Shown here: positions 1 to 8,639 of the stretch, in pieces
Numbering within the stretch: the stretch's first letter is position 1
How the letters are laid out: each line of letters begins with the position of its first letter
Assembly (NCBI RefSeq): GCF_014892515.1
Contig: NZ_JADBGR010000097.1
Span: 25,004-89,003 of the forward strand
Direction: 5' to 3'
DNA length: 64,000 nucleotides
Source: Myceligenerans pegani
GTDB taxonomy: Bacteria; Actinomycetota; Actinomycetes; Actinomycetales; Cellulomonadaceae
Notes under the pieces: generated by a model
What the model was told of the DNA's origin: nothing
Seen by the model: only the letters and a program-made list of their open reading frames with translations
Databases searched by the model: none
Position numbers and translations under genes: made by a program

Positions 1-213
1 CGTGAGCCGAGCGGGAACGACGAGCCCGCCGACGCGACGACCGGCGGCGCGGAGCGTGACGGCGCGACGACCGGCGGCGCGGAGACCGGTGACGCCGAGG
101 CGGGCGGCGCGACGTCCGACCGCGCTGAGGCCCAGGCCTCCGGGTCGGATGCCGCTGGGTCCGCGGACGCCGGGTCCGAGGATGCCGACGCGCAGGCGAG
201 ATCGCGCGAGTAG
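1..213 (+). CDS. C-terminal tail of an unidentified protein (5' truncated)
   Basis: An open frame runs from the window edge to a TAG at 211-213. The 70 visible residues are low-complexity, rich in Ala, Gly, Asp, Glu and Thr, with a near-repeat of Asp-Ala-Thr-Thr-Gly-Gly-Ala-Glu in the first 30 residues. It looks like a disordered acidic tail. No catalytic motif is visible and the family cannot be named. It converges on the kinase gene that ends at 252, with only 38 bases between them. The choice of this frame rests on composition and strong third-position GC. Confidence 0.5.
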   Translation, partial: REPSGNDEPADATTGGAERDGATTGGAETGDAEAGGATSDRAEAQASGSDAAGSADAGSEDADAQARSRE

Positions 214-251
214 GCGGCGTCGGCGCGCACGATCCCTCAGCCGCGCGACCT

Positions 252-1502
252 CTACGTGGTTCGTGCGCGGGTGAACGGTGAAGCCGGAACGTTCGTGCTC
301 GCGCCGTCCGCCCGCGCGGCGTCGGCGGACGCGGTGGGCGACGGGCTCTGTCCTTGCCGCACCCAGTCGAACTTGCCGCCGTCGTCCACCCAGGCGATCC
401 CGATCAGGAGCAGCAGGAGCAGGATCGCGACGGTGATCAGCGGGCCGACGCGCTCCCGGCGGCGTGGCCTGGTGATCGGGACGGCGCCGGCGTGCTGCGC
501 ACCGCTCGCCCGGCGCGGCCCGAGGGCGGGCAGCACCGTCTGGGGGATGCCCGTCGTCGCCTCCACCCGGGCCGGGACGGTGGGTTCGGTCGGCGTGGGG
601 CGTGACGGCGCGTCCGGTGTGCCCAGGTCTCCCGGCGTGGCGTCGAGCACCTCCGCGGGCAGCGCCTTCCAGACGGCACGGAGCAGTCGTAGGGCCGCCC
701 GGCCGTCGGCCGGGCGGCCGGCGGGGTTGCGCGCCGCGAGCGTGCGCACGAGACGCTCGACAGCCTCGCCGAGCCCTTCGACGACGGTGGACGGCGCCGG
801 GATGTCGTTGTTCACGTGCGCGTACGCGACCTGGATCGGGGTGTCCCCGGCGAACGGCTGCTTGCCGGTGAGCATCTCGAAGGCCATGATCCCCACCGCG
901 TACACGTCGGCCCGGACGTCGCACCGCCCGGTAGAGATGACCTCCGGGGCCATGTAGGCGACGGTGCCGAACACGGTGCCCGTGGTCGTCTGCGTCATCT
1001 CGGTGACGGCACGCGCCAGACCGAAGTCGGCGACCTTGGCGCTCTTCCCGTCCTCGCTCAGCAGGACGTTCTCCGGCTTGATGTCGCGGTGCACGACGCC
1101 GTGGTCGTGCGCGGCCGTCAGCGCGGAGAGCACCTGGTCGAGGAGCGCGAACGTACGCCGCACGGTGAGCGTCCCCTCGCGGACGAGGTGGCGCAGGTTC
1201 GTGCCCGGCACGTACTCCATGGTCAGGTAGCTGAGATCGCCGTCGCGCCCCTGGTCGTACATCGCCACGACGCCCGGGTGCGAGAGACCGGCGGCGGCGC
1301 GGGCCTCACGCTGGAAGCGGGCGACGAAGTCGGCGGCCTGGTCGCCCTTGGCGAGGTGCGGATGCATCACCTTGAGGGCGAGCTCGCGGTCCAGGAGGGT
1401 GTCGTGGGCGCGGTACACGGTAGCCATCCCTCCGCTCGCGACGCGCGCGGTGACCTGGTACCGGTCGTCGACCGTCCGCCCGACCAGGGGGTCTTGTGTC
1501 AC
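252..1502 (-). CDS. pknL: PknL-like membrane Ser/Thr protein kinase
   Basis: Eukaryotic-like (Hanks) protein kinase of about 416 residues. The start is placed at the GTG at 1502, where the kinase fold begins almost at once (VTQDPLVGRTVDDRY); another GTG lies 9 bases upstream. Visible motifs: glycine loop SGGMATVY, catalytic Lys in ALKVM, HRDIKPEN catalytic loop, DFGLA, and the YMAPEV activation segment. After the roughly 270-residue kinase domain comes a Pro/Thr-rich linker, one membrane helix (VAILLLLLLIGIAW) and a short outer tail of about 45 residues without PASTA repeats. In Mycobacterium tuberculosis PknL lies beside and phosphorylates the DNA-binding protein Rv2175c. A homologue of that protein is divergently encoded here at 1630-2001, so the pair is probably functional together. 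The partner assignment is by synteny. Confidence 0.88.
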   Translation of the reverse strand: MTQDPLVGRTVDDRYQVTARVASGGMATVYRAHDTLLDRELALKVMHPHLAKGDQAADFVARFQREARAAAGLSHPGVVAMYDQGRDGDLSYLTMEYVPGTNLRHLVREGTLTVRRTFALLDQVLSALTAAHDHGVVHRDIKPENVLLSEDGKSAKVADFGLARAVTEMTQTTTGTVFGTVAYMAPEVISTGRCDVRADVYAVGIMAFEMLTGKQPFAGDTPIQVAYAHVNNDIPAPSTVVEGLGEAVERLVRTLAARNPAGRPADGRAALRLLRAVWKALPAEVLDATPGDLGTPDAPSRPTPTEPTVPARVEATTGIPQTVLPALGPRRASGAQHAGAVPITRPRRRERVGPLITVAILLLLLLIGIAWVDDGGKFDWVRQGQSPSPTASADAARADGASTNVPASPFTRARTT

Positions 1503-1629
1503 GGGAGCCACGGGCCGACAGTGTACGGGTGCAGGGTGACGTGCGGGTATGGAATGTTCTGTCCGTGGACCGCGCGACGACGCCGCGGCTGGACTCCACG
1601 ACGGCGGCACCGCCGGATAGGATCGGCCG

Positions 1630-2001
1630 GTGAGCACCACGACGCCTGACGGCCCGGATCTGGACGCCCTCGTCGACGAGTGGCTGACGTTGCCCGATCT
1701 CGCCGATGCCCTCGGCATCGACTTCGGACGGGCTCGCCGGCTCGTGCGGGACCGGCACGTGATCGCCGTCAAGCACGGTGACCGTTCCGTGTGGCAGGTG
1801 CCCGCCGGCTTCCTGCAGGACGGCGAGGTCATCGCCACCCTGCGCGGCACGATCGTGCTGCTCACCGACGCCGGGTTCAAGGACCCCGAGATCATCGAAT
1901 GGCTCCACGAGCACGAGGACTCGCTCGGCATGACCCCGCTCGAGGCGCTGCGCCGGGGCCAGCGCGCCCAGGTACGCCGGGTGGCGCAGGCGCTCTACTG
2001 A
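1630..2001 (+). CDS. Rv2175c-like DNA-binding protein
   Basis: A 123-residue soluble protein starting at GTG 1630. It has a winged-helix/HTH N-terminal half (WLTLPDLADALG followed by RARRLVRDRHVIAV) and a C-terminal helical part containing TLRGTIVLLTDAGF and IIEWLHEHEDSLG, the signature of the actinobacterial Rv2175c family. Members bind DNA, and the mycobacterial protein is a phosphorylation substrate of the kinase PknL. The divergent kinase gene next door (252-1502) preserves that arrangement, with about 127 bases of shared upstream DNA. Target genes cannot be read from sequence. The gene ends directly in front of a five-copy tandem repeat. Confidence 0.85.
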   Translation: MSTTTPDGPDLDALVDEWLTLPDLADALGIDFGRARRLVRDRHVIAVKHGDRSVWQVPAGFLQDGEVIATLRGTIVLLTDAGFKDPEIIEWLHEHEDSLGMTPLEALRRGQRAQVRRVAQALY

Positions 2002-2086
2002 CAGGCGCCACCGACAGTCAGGCGCCACCGACAGTCAGGCGCCACCGACAGTCAGGCGCCACCGACAGTCAGGCGCCACCGACAGT
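2002..2086. repeat. Five perfect copies of a 17-bp tandem repeat
   Basis: The unit CAGGCGCCACCGACAGT occurs five times head to tail at 2002-2018, 2019-2035, 2036-2052, 2053-2069 and 2070-2086 without a mismatch. It begins on the base after the stop codon of the Rv2175c-like gene and fills almost the whole gap to the convergent diphosphate synthase gene ending at 2108. Each unit carries the self-complementary core GGCGCC. Perfect identity implies recent expansion or a length-variable locus. A role in transcription termination is possible but not shown. Confidence 0.95.
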
Positions 2087-2107
2087 CAGGCCTCGCGGTA
2101 CTGCCGG

Positions 2108-3250
2108 TCAGGCCTCGCGGTCGACCAGGGCGCGCGCGATCGCGAACAGCATCTCGCGTCCCGGCTCGGTCAGCTCGGCCCCGTCGAGACGCTCGGTCGC
2201 CGTCCCGTACAGCTCGGTGACGAGCCGTTCGACGCCGTCCAGCGCCCCGGACTCCACGATGATCTCGCGCACGCGCCGGACGCCGTCGTCGGACAACCCG
2301 GGATCGCCGAGAGCACCGACCAGCAGCTCGCGCCCGGGCCCGGACGGCAGCCCGGCCATGGCCCGCGCGACGAGGACCGTGCGCTTGCCCTCGCGCAGGT
2401 CGTCCCCGGCGGGCTTCCCCGTCACGGCGGGGTCCCCGAACACGCCCAGCACGTCGTCGCGCAGCTGGAACGCCTCGCCGAGCGGGACTCCGGCGGTGTG
2501 CACCAGCGCGGCTCGCTCGCGACCGGCGCCGGCGAGCAGCGCACCGAGCTCCAGCGGTGAGGCGACGGAGTACCCGGCCGCCTTGGCCCGCAGGACGGCC
2601 CGCGCCCGGGACTCGTCCGCGGCGGGGTCCGTCCCCCACGGCTCGGCCTGCACGAGCACGTCGAGATACTGACCCGTCACGACCTCGGTCTGCATGCGGT
2701 CGAACGCGGCACGTACCTCCCAGGCGACGCCGGGCACCCCGGCGAGCGCGGCCGTGAGTTCCCGCTGCGCCGCGACCAGGACCAGATCACCCAGCAGGAT
2801 CGCCCCCGCCTCGCCGAACCGCGCCGAGTCGCCTGACCAGCCCGAGGCGGCGTGCCGCCCAGCGAAGGAGCGGTGGGCGGTCGGGGCGCCGCGCCGGGTG
2901 TCGGAGTTGTCCATGACGTCGTCGTGCAGCAGCGCGGCGGCCTGGAAGAGCTCCAGGGCGGCGCCCGTGCGGACGACCGACTCGGCGGCGGGGCCCGACG
3001 CCGAACCCCCGTGCGCGCGGAACGACCACCAGCACAGCGCGGCCCGGAGGCGCTTGCCCCCGGACAGGAGCACGGACGCCTGATCCGTCAGTGCGGTCGC
3101 GGCACCGCCGGCCGCCCCGCTGACGCCCGCGATCTCCGCGGCCAGGGACGCCAGGTGGGCCGTGAGCGCCTCGTCCACGCGGGATCGCAGGTGCTCGACG
3201 TCGACGAGCGCGGCGGGCGTCGCGGGAACGGGGGAGGAGATGAGTACCAC
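2108..3250 (-). CDS. idsA: Polyprenyl diphosphate synthase (short-chain trans-prenyltransferase)
   Basis: A 380-residue enzyme of the IspA/IdsA family, which condenses isopentenyl diphosphate with allylic diphosphates to make farnesyl or geranylgeranyl diphosphate. The first aspartate-rich motif is DDVMD within LLHDDVMDNSDTRRG, and the second is FQLRDDVLGVFGD. The GGKRLRAAL substrate-binding segment precedes the first motif. GTG 3250 is the start, giving about the usual length for actinobacterial members. Beside the PknL/Rv2175c pair it matches the mycobacterial idsA2 neighbourhood. Chain length cannot be decided from the motifs. Its upstream DNA carries a large inverted repeat (3262-3424). 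Confidence 0.88.
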   Translation of the reverse strand: MVLISSPVPATPAALVDVEHLRSRVDEALTAHLASLAAEIAGVSGAAGGAATALTDQASVLLSGGKRLRAALCWWSFRAHGGSASGPAAESVVRTGAALELFQAAALLHDDVMDNSDTRRGAPTAHRSFAGRHAASGWSGDSARFGEAGAILLGDLVLVAAQRELTAALAGVPGVAWEVRAAFDRMQTEVVTGQYLDVLVQAEPWGTDPAADESRARAVLRAKAAGYSVASPLELGALLAGAGRERAALVHTAGVPLGEAFQLRDDVLGVFGDPAVTGKPAGDDLREGKRTVLVARAMAGLPSGPGRELLVGALGDPGLSDDGVRRVREIIVESGALDGVERLVTELYGTATERLDGAELTEPGREMLFAIARALVDREA

Positions 3251-3261
3251 GACGCCAGCTT

Positions 3262-3424
3262 AGAGGCCGCGCGAGTGGGTAGCGTCGTCGTAGGGGGCAC
3301 CCCAGCACGCGCCTCGCGGCGTTGTCGTCACTCGAAAGGGCTCCGCCCTTCCTTCGCTCCTCCGCCTTGCGATGCACGCACTGGTGCACCACCTACGACG
3401 ACGCTACCCACTCGCGCGGCCTCT
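3262..3424. repeat. 33-bp perfect inverted repeat with a 97-bp spacer
   Basis: The arms at 3262-3294 and 3392-3424 are exact reverse complements, with cores GCGAGTGGGTAGCG and CGCTACCCACTCGC. Between them lies a smaller hairpin, AAGGGC-TCC-GCCCTT. The right arm runs into the stop codon of the lipoprotein gene on the minus strand, and the left arm ends 11 bases upstream of the diphosphate synthase start. RNA read from the lipoprotein gene would fold into a very long hairpin, so it could act as a terminator or processing site. The composite shape also resembles a small non-autonomous palindromic element. Confidence 0.9.
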
Positions 3425-4149
3425 TAGGTGCCCTTCCCGGCGGCCACGGTCCCGCTCAGGGTGAGCAGCGAGCGGTCACCGTCCTTCAGGACGCCCACTA
3501 GTAACGACTCGTTGACCGTGGCGTCCTTCACGGTCGTGGTCCGGGTGAACGCGGCCTGCTCCGACATGCCGCTCTCGGCCGGCGCCTCCAGACGCTCGAA
3601 ACCGTTCCTCGTCAGGATCGCGCCCACCTGACCGAGCAGCTTCGCCGGAGACCTCTTCGCCGACAGGTTCAGCGTCACCTGCACGGTCGCGGGCTTCGAA
3701 TCCGCGACCGGGGCGGCGGACGTCGCCAGCAGCTCCGCGCCGTCCGGCACGGACACCACGCCCTTCGGGAACCCCGGCGCGAAGTCCCCGACCACGCTGC
3801 TCGCGTCGAAGCTCGGCAGCACCTCCGGCGACGGGCTCGCGCTCGGGGACACGGACGGGGCGGCGTCCGCGTCCGCCGGATCCGCCGCGGCGCTCGCGCT
3901 CGTGTCCGGCTCCTCGCTGACCTGGCGTGCGTTGCCGAACTCGTCGGCGATGTCGCCCACGGCCTCGCGCGCGTCGCACCCGGAGAACAGCAGTGCGGCG
4001 GCCGCGGCGGTCGCCGCCACGCGGGCGACCGGATGCGCGCGGGCGGTGGCGTGCGCGCGGGTGGTGGCCGGGCGGTCGCTGCCGCCCCGGTCGCTCTTCG
4101 CGGGCTTCGCCGAGGGGGTCACGGAGCCCGGCGGGAGAATTCTCGGCAC
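3424..4149 (-). CDS. Putative lipoprotein of unknown function
   Basis: About 241 residues, with a long arginine-rich N-terminus, a hydrophobic stretch (VAATAAAAALLF) and a lipobox ending SGC, so it is predicted to be a lipid-anchored exported protein. The start is uncertain: GTG 4149 is used here and GTG 4122 is equally possible. After the lipid cysteine comes a Ser/Pro/Asp/Ala-rich linker, then a roughly 120-residue C-terminal domain with SLLTLSGTVAAG at its end. No family is recognised. It is divergent from the DUF4192 gene and upstream of the diphosphate synthase on the same strand, separated from it by the large inverted repeat. Confidence 0.7.
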   Translation of the reverse strand: MPRILPPGSVTPSAKPAKSDRGGSDRPATTRAHATARAHPVARVAATAAAAALLFSGCDAREAVGDIADEFGNARQVSEEPDTSASAAADPADADAAPSVSPSASPSPEVLPSFDASSVVGDFAPGFPKGVVSVPDGAELLATSAAPVADSKPATVQVTLNLSAKRSPAKLLGQVGAILTRNGFERLEAPAESGMSEQAAFTRTTTVKDATVNESLLVGVLKDGDRSLLTLSGTVAAGKGT

Positions 4150-4290
4150 CCCGACACGGTAGCCGTTCGGACCGCCGAGGCGTGAACATGCGGCTCCGAT
4201 ACCGACCCGATCTGGGGATACCGGCAGCCCGTCGACAAGGGCCCGCCGGGAGCCCTGCGCCGCGCCGACGGCACACGTGTGATGGGAGCC

Positions 4291-5562
4291 ATGAACACGA
4301 ACGCCACCACCGTGCGGGTCCGCGGCCCGCAGGATCTCATCGCCTTCGTCCCCTTCCGGCTCGGCTACCAGCCGTCCGAGTCCGTCGTCGTGGTCAGCGT
4401 GCGCGGCGCGCGCCAGCTGGTCGGGCTGGTCGCCCGGCTCGACCTGGACGCGTTCGACGGGCGGTGCGCCGACGGGCGCCCGGCCACCGAGGTGGCGGCA
4501 GAGTCGCTGGCCAGGGTCGCGACCAAGGACGGGGCGGATCGCGTGGTCGTCGTGGGGTACACCGGTACGGCACTGCCGGCCGCCGTCGACGCCGCTACCC
4601 GGGTCCGGCGTGCGATGGAGGCGACCGCCGCCCGGATCGAGGCACGACTGCCGGGAACGGAGTCGTGGGTGGTGACGCCCGGCGGCTACCGCGCGCTCGA
4701 CTGCACCGACACCTTGTGCTGCCCGGCCGAGGGCCGGCCGGTCGACGACATCGTCCACAGCCGGATCGCCGCCACCATGGTGCTCGCCGGCCGTACGGTC
4801 GCGCCGAGCCGCGCCGACCGGCTGCGCATCGCCCGTGCCTCACCCGAGGCGCGGCGCTCGGCGGGGCGGGCCGCCGGCCGGTGGGCGACCGCGCGAGCCA
4901 CCACCGCCGAGTGGGCCGCGAGGTCGCTCGAGGAGTGGCGCGTCGCGGTACGGCGCGCGGGCGCCGCGGAACCGGGCGAGAGCGTCGAGCCGGAGCCGGC
5001 CGTGCTGGGCCGGCTCGCCGCGGCGATGGGCGATCGGTGGGTCCGCGACGCACTGCTCATGTGGATCACCGCCGACGAGGGAACGGCGGACGACGACGTA
5101 GTGCTCCGCACCGCCCAGGGGCGGGTGGACGCCGAGACGGACGCCGCTGCCGGGCGGGCCATGGCCCGCATCGTCGACCCGGACGGCGCGGCCCGGCCCG
5201 CCGACGAGCGGGTCGGGCCGGCGGTGCACATCCTGGAGGCGGTCGTCGCGCACGTGCCGCGCGCCCGGCAGCCGGCGCCGCTCACCCTGCTCGGCCTCAT
5301 CGCCTGGTGGGGTGGCGACGGTGCGGTGGCGTCGGGCAGGCTCGCCGCCGCGCTCGCGATCGACGCGGACTACTCGCTGGCCAGGCTCGTCTCGACGGCC
5401 CTGGAAGCTGGCCTGCCACCGGGCTGGGTGCGCAGGGAGACCGCGGAACTCGAGCGCGAGCGGGCGCGGGAGGAGGCCCTGGCCGACCGGCCCGGGGACA
5501 CACCGGGCGCGGCCGTGTCCGGGGAGCGTTCCGGCGGAGTTCCCGGGCCTGTTTTCGGGTAG
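4291..5562 (+). CDS. DUF4192 family protein
   Basis: A 423-residue protein starting at ATG 4291, with in-frame ATG 4282 as an alternative. The opening (VRVRGPQDLIAFVPFRLGYQPSESVV) is characteristic of DUF4192, an actinobacterial family of unknown biochemistry. A second family hallmark is the helical C-terminal part with LTLLGLIAWWGGDGAVAS followed by LAAALAIDADYSLARLV. No signal peptide or membrane helix is visible, so it is probably cytoplasmic. The universal stress protein gene begins 11 bases downstream on the same strand and is likely co-transcribed. Confidence 0.85.
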   Translation: MNTNATTVRVRGPQDLIAFVPFRLGYQPSESVVVVSVRGARQLVGLVARLDLDAFDGRCADGRPATEVAAESLARVATKDGADRVVVVGYTGTALPAAVDAATRVRRAMEATAARIEARLPGTESWVVTPGGYRALDCTDTLCCPAEGRPVDDIVHSRIAATMVLAGRTVAPSRADRLRIARASPEARRSAGRAAGRWATARATTAEWAARSLEEWRVAVRRAGAAEPGESVEPEPAVLGRLAAAMGDRWVRDALLMWITADEGTADDDVVLRTAQGRVDAETDAAAGRAMARIVDPDGAARPADERVGPAVHILEAVVAHVPRARQPAPLTLLGLIAWWGGDGAVASGRLAAALAIDADYSLARLVSTALEAGLPPGWVRRETAELERERAREEALADRPGDTPGAAVSGERSGGVPGPVFG

Positions 5563-5573
5563 CGTCGGTGCCC

Positions 5574-5930
5574 ATGACGATCGTCGTGGGCAACCTGGCC
5601 ACCGCGGAGGGACAGGCGGCGCTCGACGCCGCCGTGGCCGAGGCCGAGGAGCGCAGGACCTCGCTCGTCGTGGTGGCCGGCCCCGGCGAGCCGGGACGGG
5701 ACCCGGGCGAACTGACCGAGCGGCTCCGCGCCGTCGGCGTCGAGGTCCGCCTGGAGCCGGGCACCGGGGACCTCGCCGACGACCTGGTCCGGATCGCGCT
5801 GGAGACGGGTGCCGAGCTCATGGTGATCGGGCTGCGCCGCCGCAGCCCGGTGGGCAAGCTCATCCTGGGATCGGGTGCTCAGCGCATCCTCATCGAGGCG
5901 CCGTGCCCGGTGCTCGCGGTCAAGGTCTGA
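5574..5930 (+). CDS. Universal stress protein (UspA family), short form
   Basis: A 118-residue protein starting at ATG 5574, shorter than the usual 140-150 residues. It keeps the C-terminal nucleotide-binding signature of ATP-binding Usp proteins: GLRRRSPVGKLILGSGAQ, followed by IEAPCPVLAVKV, the usual last strand. The N-terminal strand TIVVGN lacks the typical Asp-Gly-Ser loop and the central helix region is shortened. It lies 11 bases after the DUF4192 gene and upstream of rpoD. The stimulus is not evident. Confidence 0.85.
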   Translation: MTIVVGNLATAEGQAALDAAVAEAEERRTSLVVVAGPGEPGRDPGELTERLRAVGVEVRLEPGTGDLADDLVRIALETGAELMVIGLRRRSPVGKLILGSGAQRILIEAPCPVLAVKV

Positions 5931-5957
5931 CGTCCTGCCCGGGAACCGTCCCGCTCG

Positions 5958-5983
5958 GGAATCTTCGGGCCGCTCGGTTCGTT
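5958..5983 (+). promoter_or_regulatory. Candidate SigR/SigH-type promoter of rpoD
   Basis: GGAAT at 5958-5962 and GTT at 5981-5983 are separated by exactly 18 bases, the consensus of the disulfide-stress sigma factor SigR/SigH family. In Streptomyces the primary sigma gene hrdB has a SigR-dependent promoter, so position and spacing are meaningful. A housekeeping-like -35 (TTGACT, 5982-5987) overlaps its 3' end. Start of transcription would leave a leader of about 230 bases. Another -10-like hexamer, TACAAT, lies at 6124-6129 without a good -35. Confidence 0.5.
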
Positions 5984-6219
5984 GACTCTCTATCCCCGAA
6001 GAACGACAACGAGAACCCGGGAAACGCCCGCCATCAACGGGCTCCGCAGGTGTGAGGCTGTGATATCAGCCCTGAAATTCCTGGACTGGCCACGTCGGCT
6101 GAGGCGTGCAAGGGTGCCAACGGTACAATATCCCTTGTTCGTTGCCGATCCCGACGAGGTCCAGTGCAGGCCCCGGCAGCGGAACCACCGGATCCTCGAT
6201 GACCCCGAAAGGTCGGTTT

Positions 6220-7923
<1,704 letters not shown>

Positions 7924-7944
7924 TCCGCCGGCCCGGCCGGGCCC

Positions 7945-8045
7945 CGACCGGTCGGTCACCGCGTGACCGACCGGCGGCCTGATCGGTCGTCCGGTCAATG
8001 GTCGGCAGTTCGTTCTGCCGATCATTCAAGGGCGGACCGATCACG
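7945..8045. repeat. Dispersed palindrome-containing element, copy 1 (downstream of rpoD)
   Basis: Starts with a perfect palindrome, arms CCGGTCGGTCAC and GTGACCGACCGG around a 3-base loop (7948-7974), 24 bases after the rpoD stop. It continues through GGTCGGCAG and CTGCCGATCATTC to about 8045. In reverse complement the whole stretch aligns with a roughly 95-bp segment inside the kinase gene at 58736-58830, sharing both the palindrome and the block TGAATGATCGGCAGA. It is therefore a member of a small repeat family rather than a one-off terminator. Confidence 0.75.
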
Positions 8046-8106
8046 GGCCCGCGACCGATCACCGGTCCGCGACCGATCACCGGTCCGCGACCGATCACCG
8101 GCCCGC
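8035..8106. repeat. Four copies of an 18-bp tandem repeat
   Basis: Units of GACCGATCACCGGTCCGC lie at 8035-8052, 8053-8070, 8071-8088 and 8089-8106. The inner two are identical. The outer two have GGGCCC or GGCCC in place of CGGTCC. The array directly continues the palindromic element behind rpoD and stands 42 bases before the bidirectional hairpin at 8149. Four units of 18 bases would also be readable as six-residue peptide repeats, but no gene spans it. Confidence 0.92.
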
Positions 8107-8148
8107 GGTGGCGCGGTCCACCCGCGGCGACACGACCCGTGAGAGACG

Positions 8149-8186
8149 AAGAACGGCCGGCTCCCTTTCGGGGGCCGGCCGTTCTT
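8149..8186. terminator. Bidirectional terminator hairpin between rpoD and the DUF7455 gene
   Basis: A perfect 13-bp stem, AAGAACGGCCGGC paired with GCCGGCCGTTCTT, with further G-C pairs (CTCCC/GGGG) toward a TTTC loop. The 3' side ends in TTCTTG and the opposite strand in TTCTT, so each direction has a short pyrimidine/T tail. It lies between convergent genes and fits intrinsic termination for both. Confidence 0.8.
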
Positions 8187-8210
8187 GTGGTCTTGGGGTG
8201 GTCCTGGTGA

Positions 8211-8408
8211 TCAGTTCTGGCCGTGCTCGGCGAGCAGACGGTCCGTCTCGTCCTGGACGTGGGTGGCCACACCCGCGTAGGCGGGCTGGTGTGCACGGGC
8301 GTGGTGGCCGCAGAAGAGCAGTTCGCCCGTGGGCAGGACGACTCGCACGTAGGCCTGGGCCCCGCAGCGGTCGCAACGGTCGGCGGCGGTGAGCTGTTCG
8401 GTGGTCAT
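8211..8408 (-). CDS. DUF7455 family small cysteine/histidine protein
   Basis: A 65-residue protein, start ATG 8408 with AGGGG ten bases upstream; GTG 8417 is an alternative. It contains CDRCGAQAY, then LLFCGHHARAH, so a CxxC plus CxHH pattern suggests a single bound zinc. The opening LTAADRCDRCGAQAYVRVVL is the hallmark of the actinobacterial DUF7455 family, often encoded near the principal sigma factor and topoisomerase genes. Function is unknown. A role in nucleic-acid or RNA polymerase interaction would be speculation. Confidence 0.85.
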   Translation of the reverse strand: MTTEQLTAADRCDRCGAQAYVRVVLPTGELLFCGHHARAHQPAYAGVATHVQDETDRLLAEHGQN

Positions 8409-8639
8409 GGTCGTCACGCCCCTATCCAACCATCGGTCCGTCGGGTCCCATCCCCTCAGGGGCCCGCTTTCGCCGTGAGCATAGCGGTGTCCCTCACAGT
8501 TTCCGTAGCCCGAGGCGCCGATTGCGCTGACGGATGAATCGTCGTCACACGGTCCGTCCGCCGTCCGCTATGCCTCTACCCGCGTCTGTCCTGCGTGGCG
8601 AGCACGGGGGTGTCGGATACCTCGTCTACGCTGTGCCCC

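Noticed and set aside
252..957. Long plus-strand open frame opposite the first kinase gene
   Set aside because: It is the GC-skew shadow of the kinase; the minus-strand frame has all kinase motifs and the plus-strand protein has none.
3927..5560. A 667-residue open frame reading into the universal stress protein
   Set aside because: Its first 550 residues are Arg/Gly-rich shadow sequence of the DUF4192 gene; only the part from ATG 5574 is a real protein.
8208..8224. TCAGTTCTGGCC near the DUF7455 stop resembling the 35-bp repeat unit head at 57511
   Set aside because: Only about 13 bases match and they encode the end of the DUF7455 protein, so this is most likely chance.
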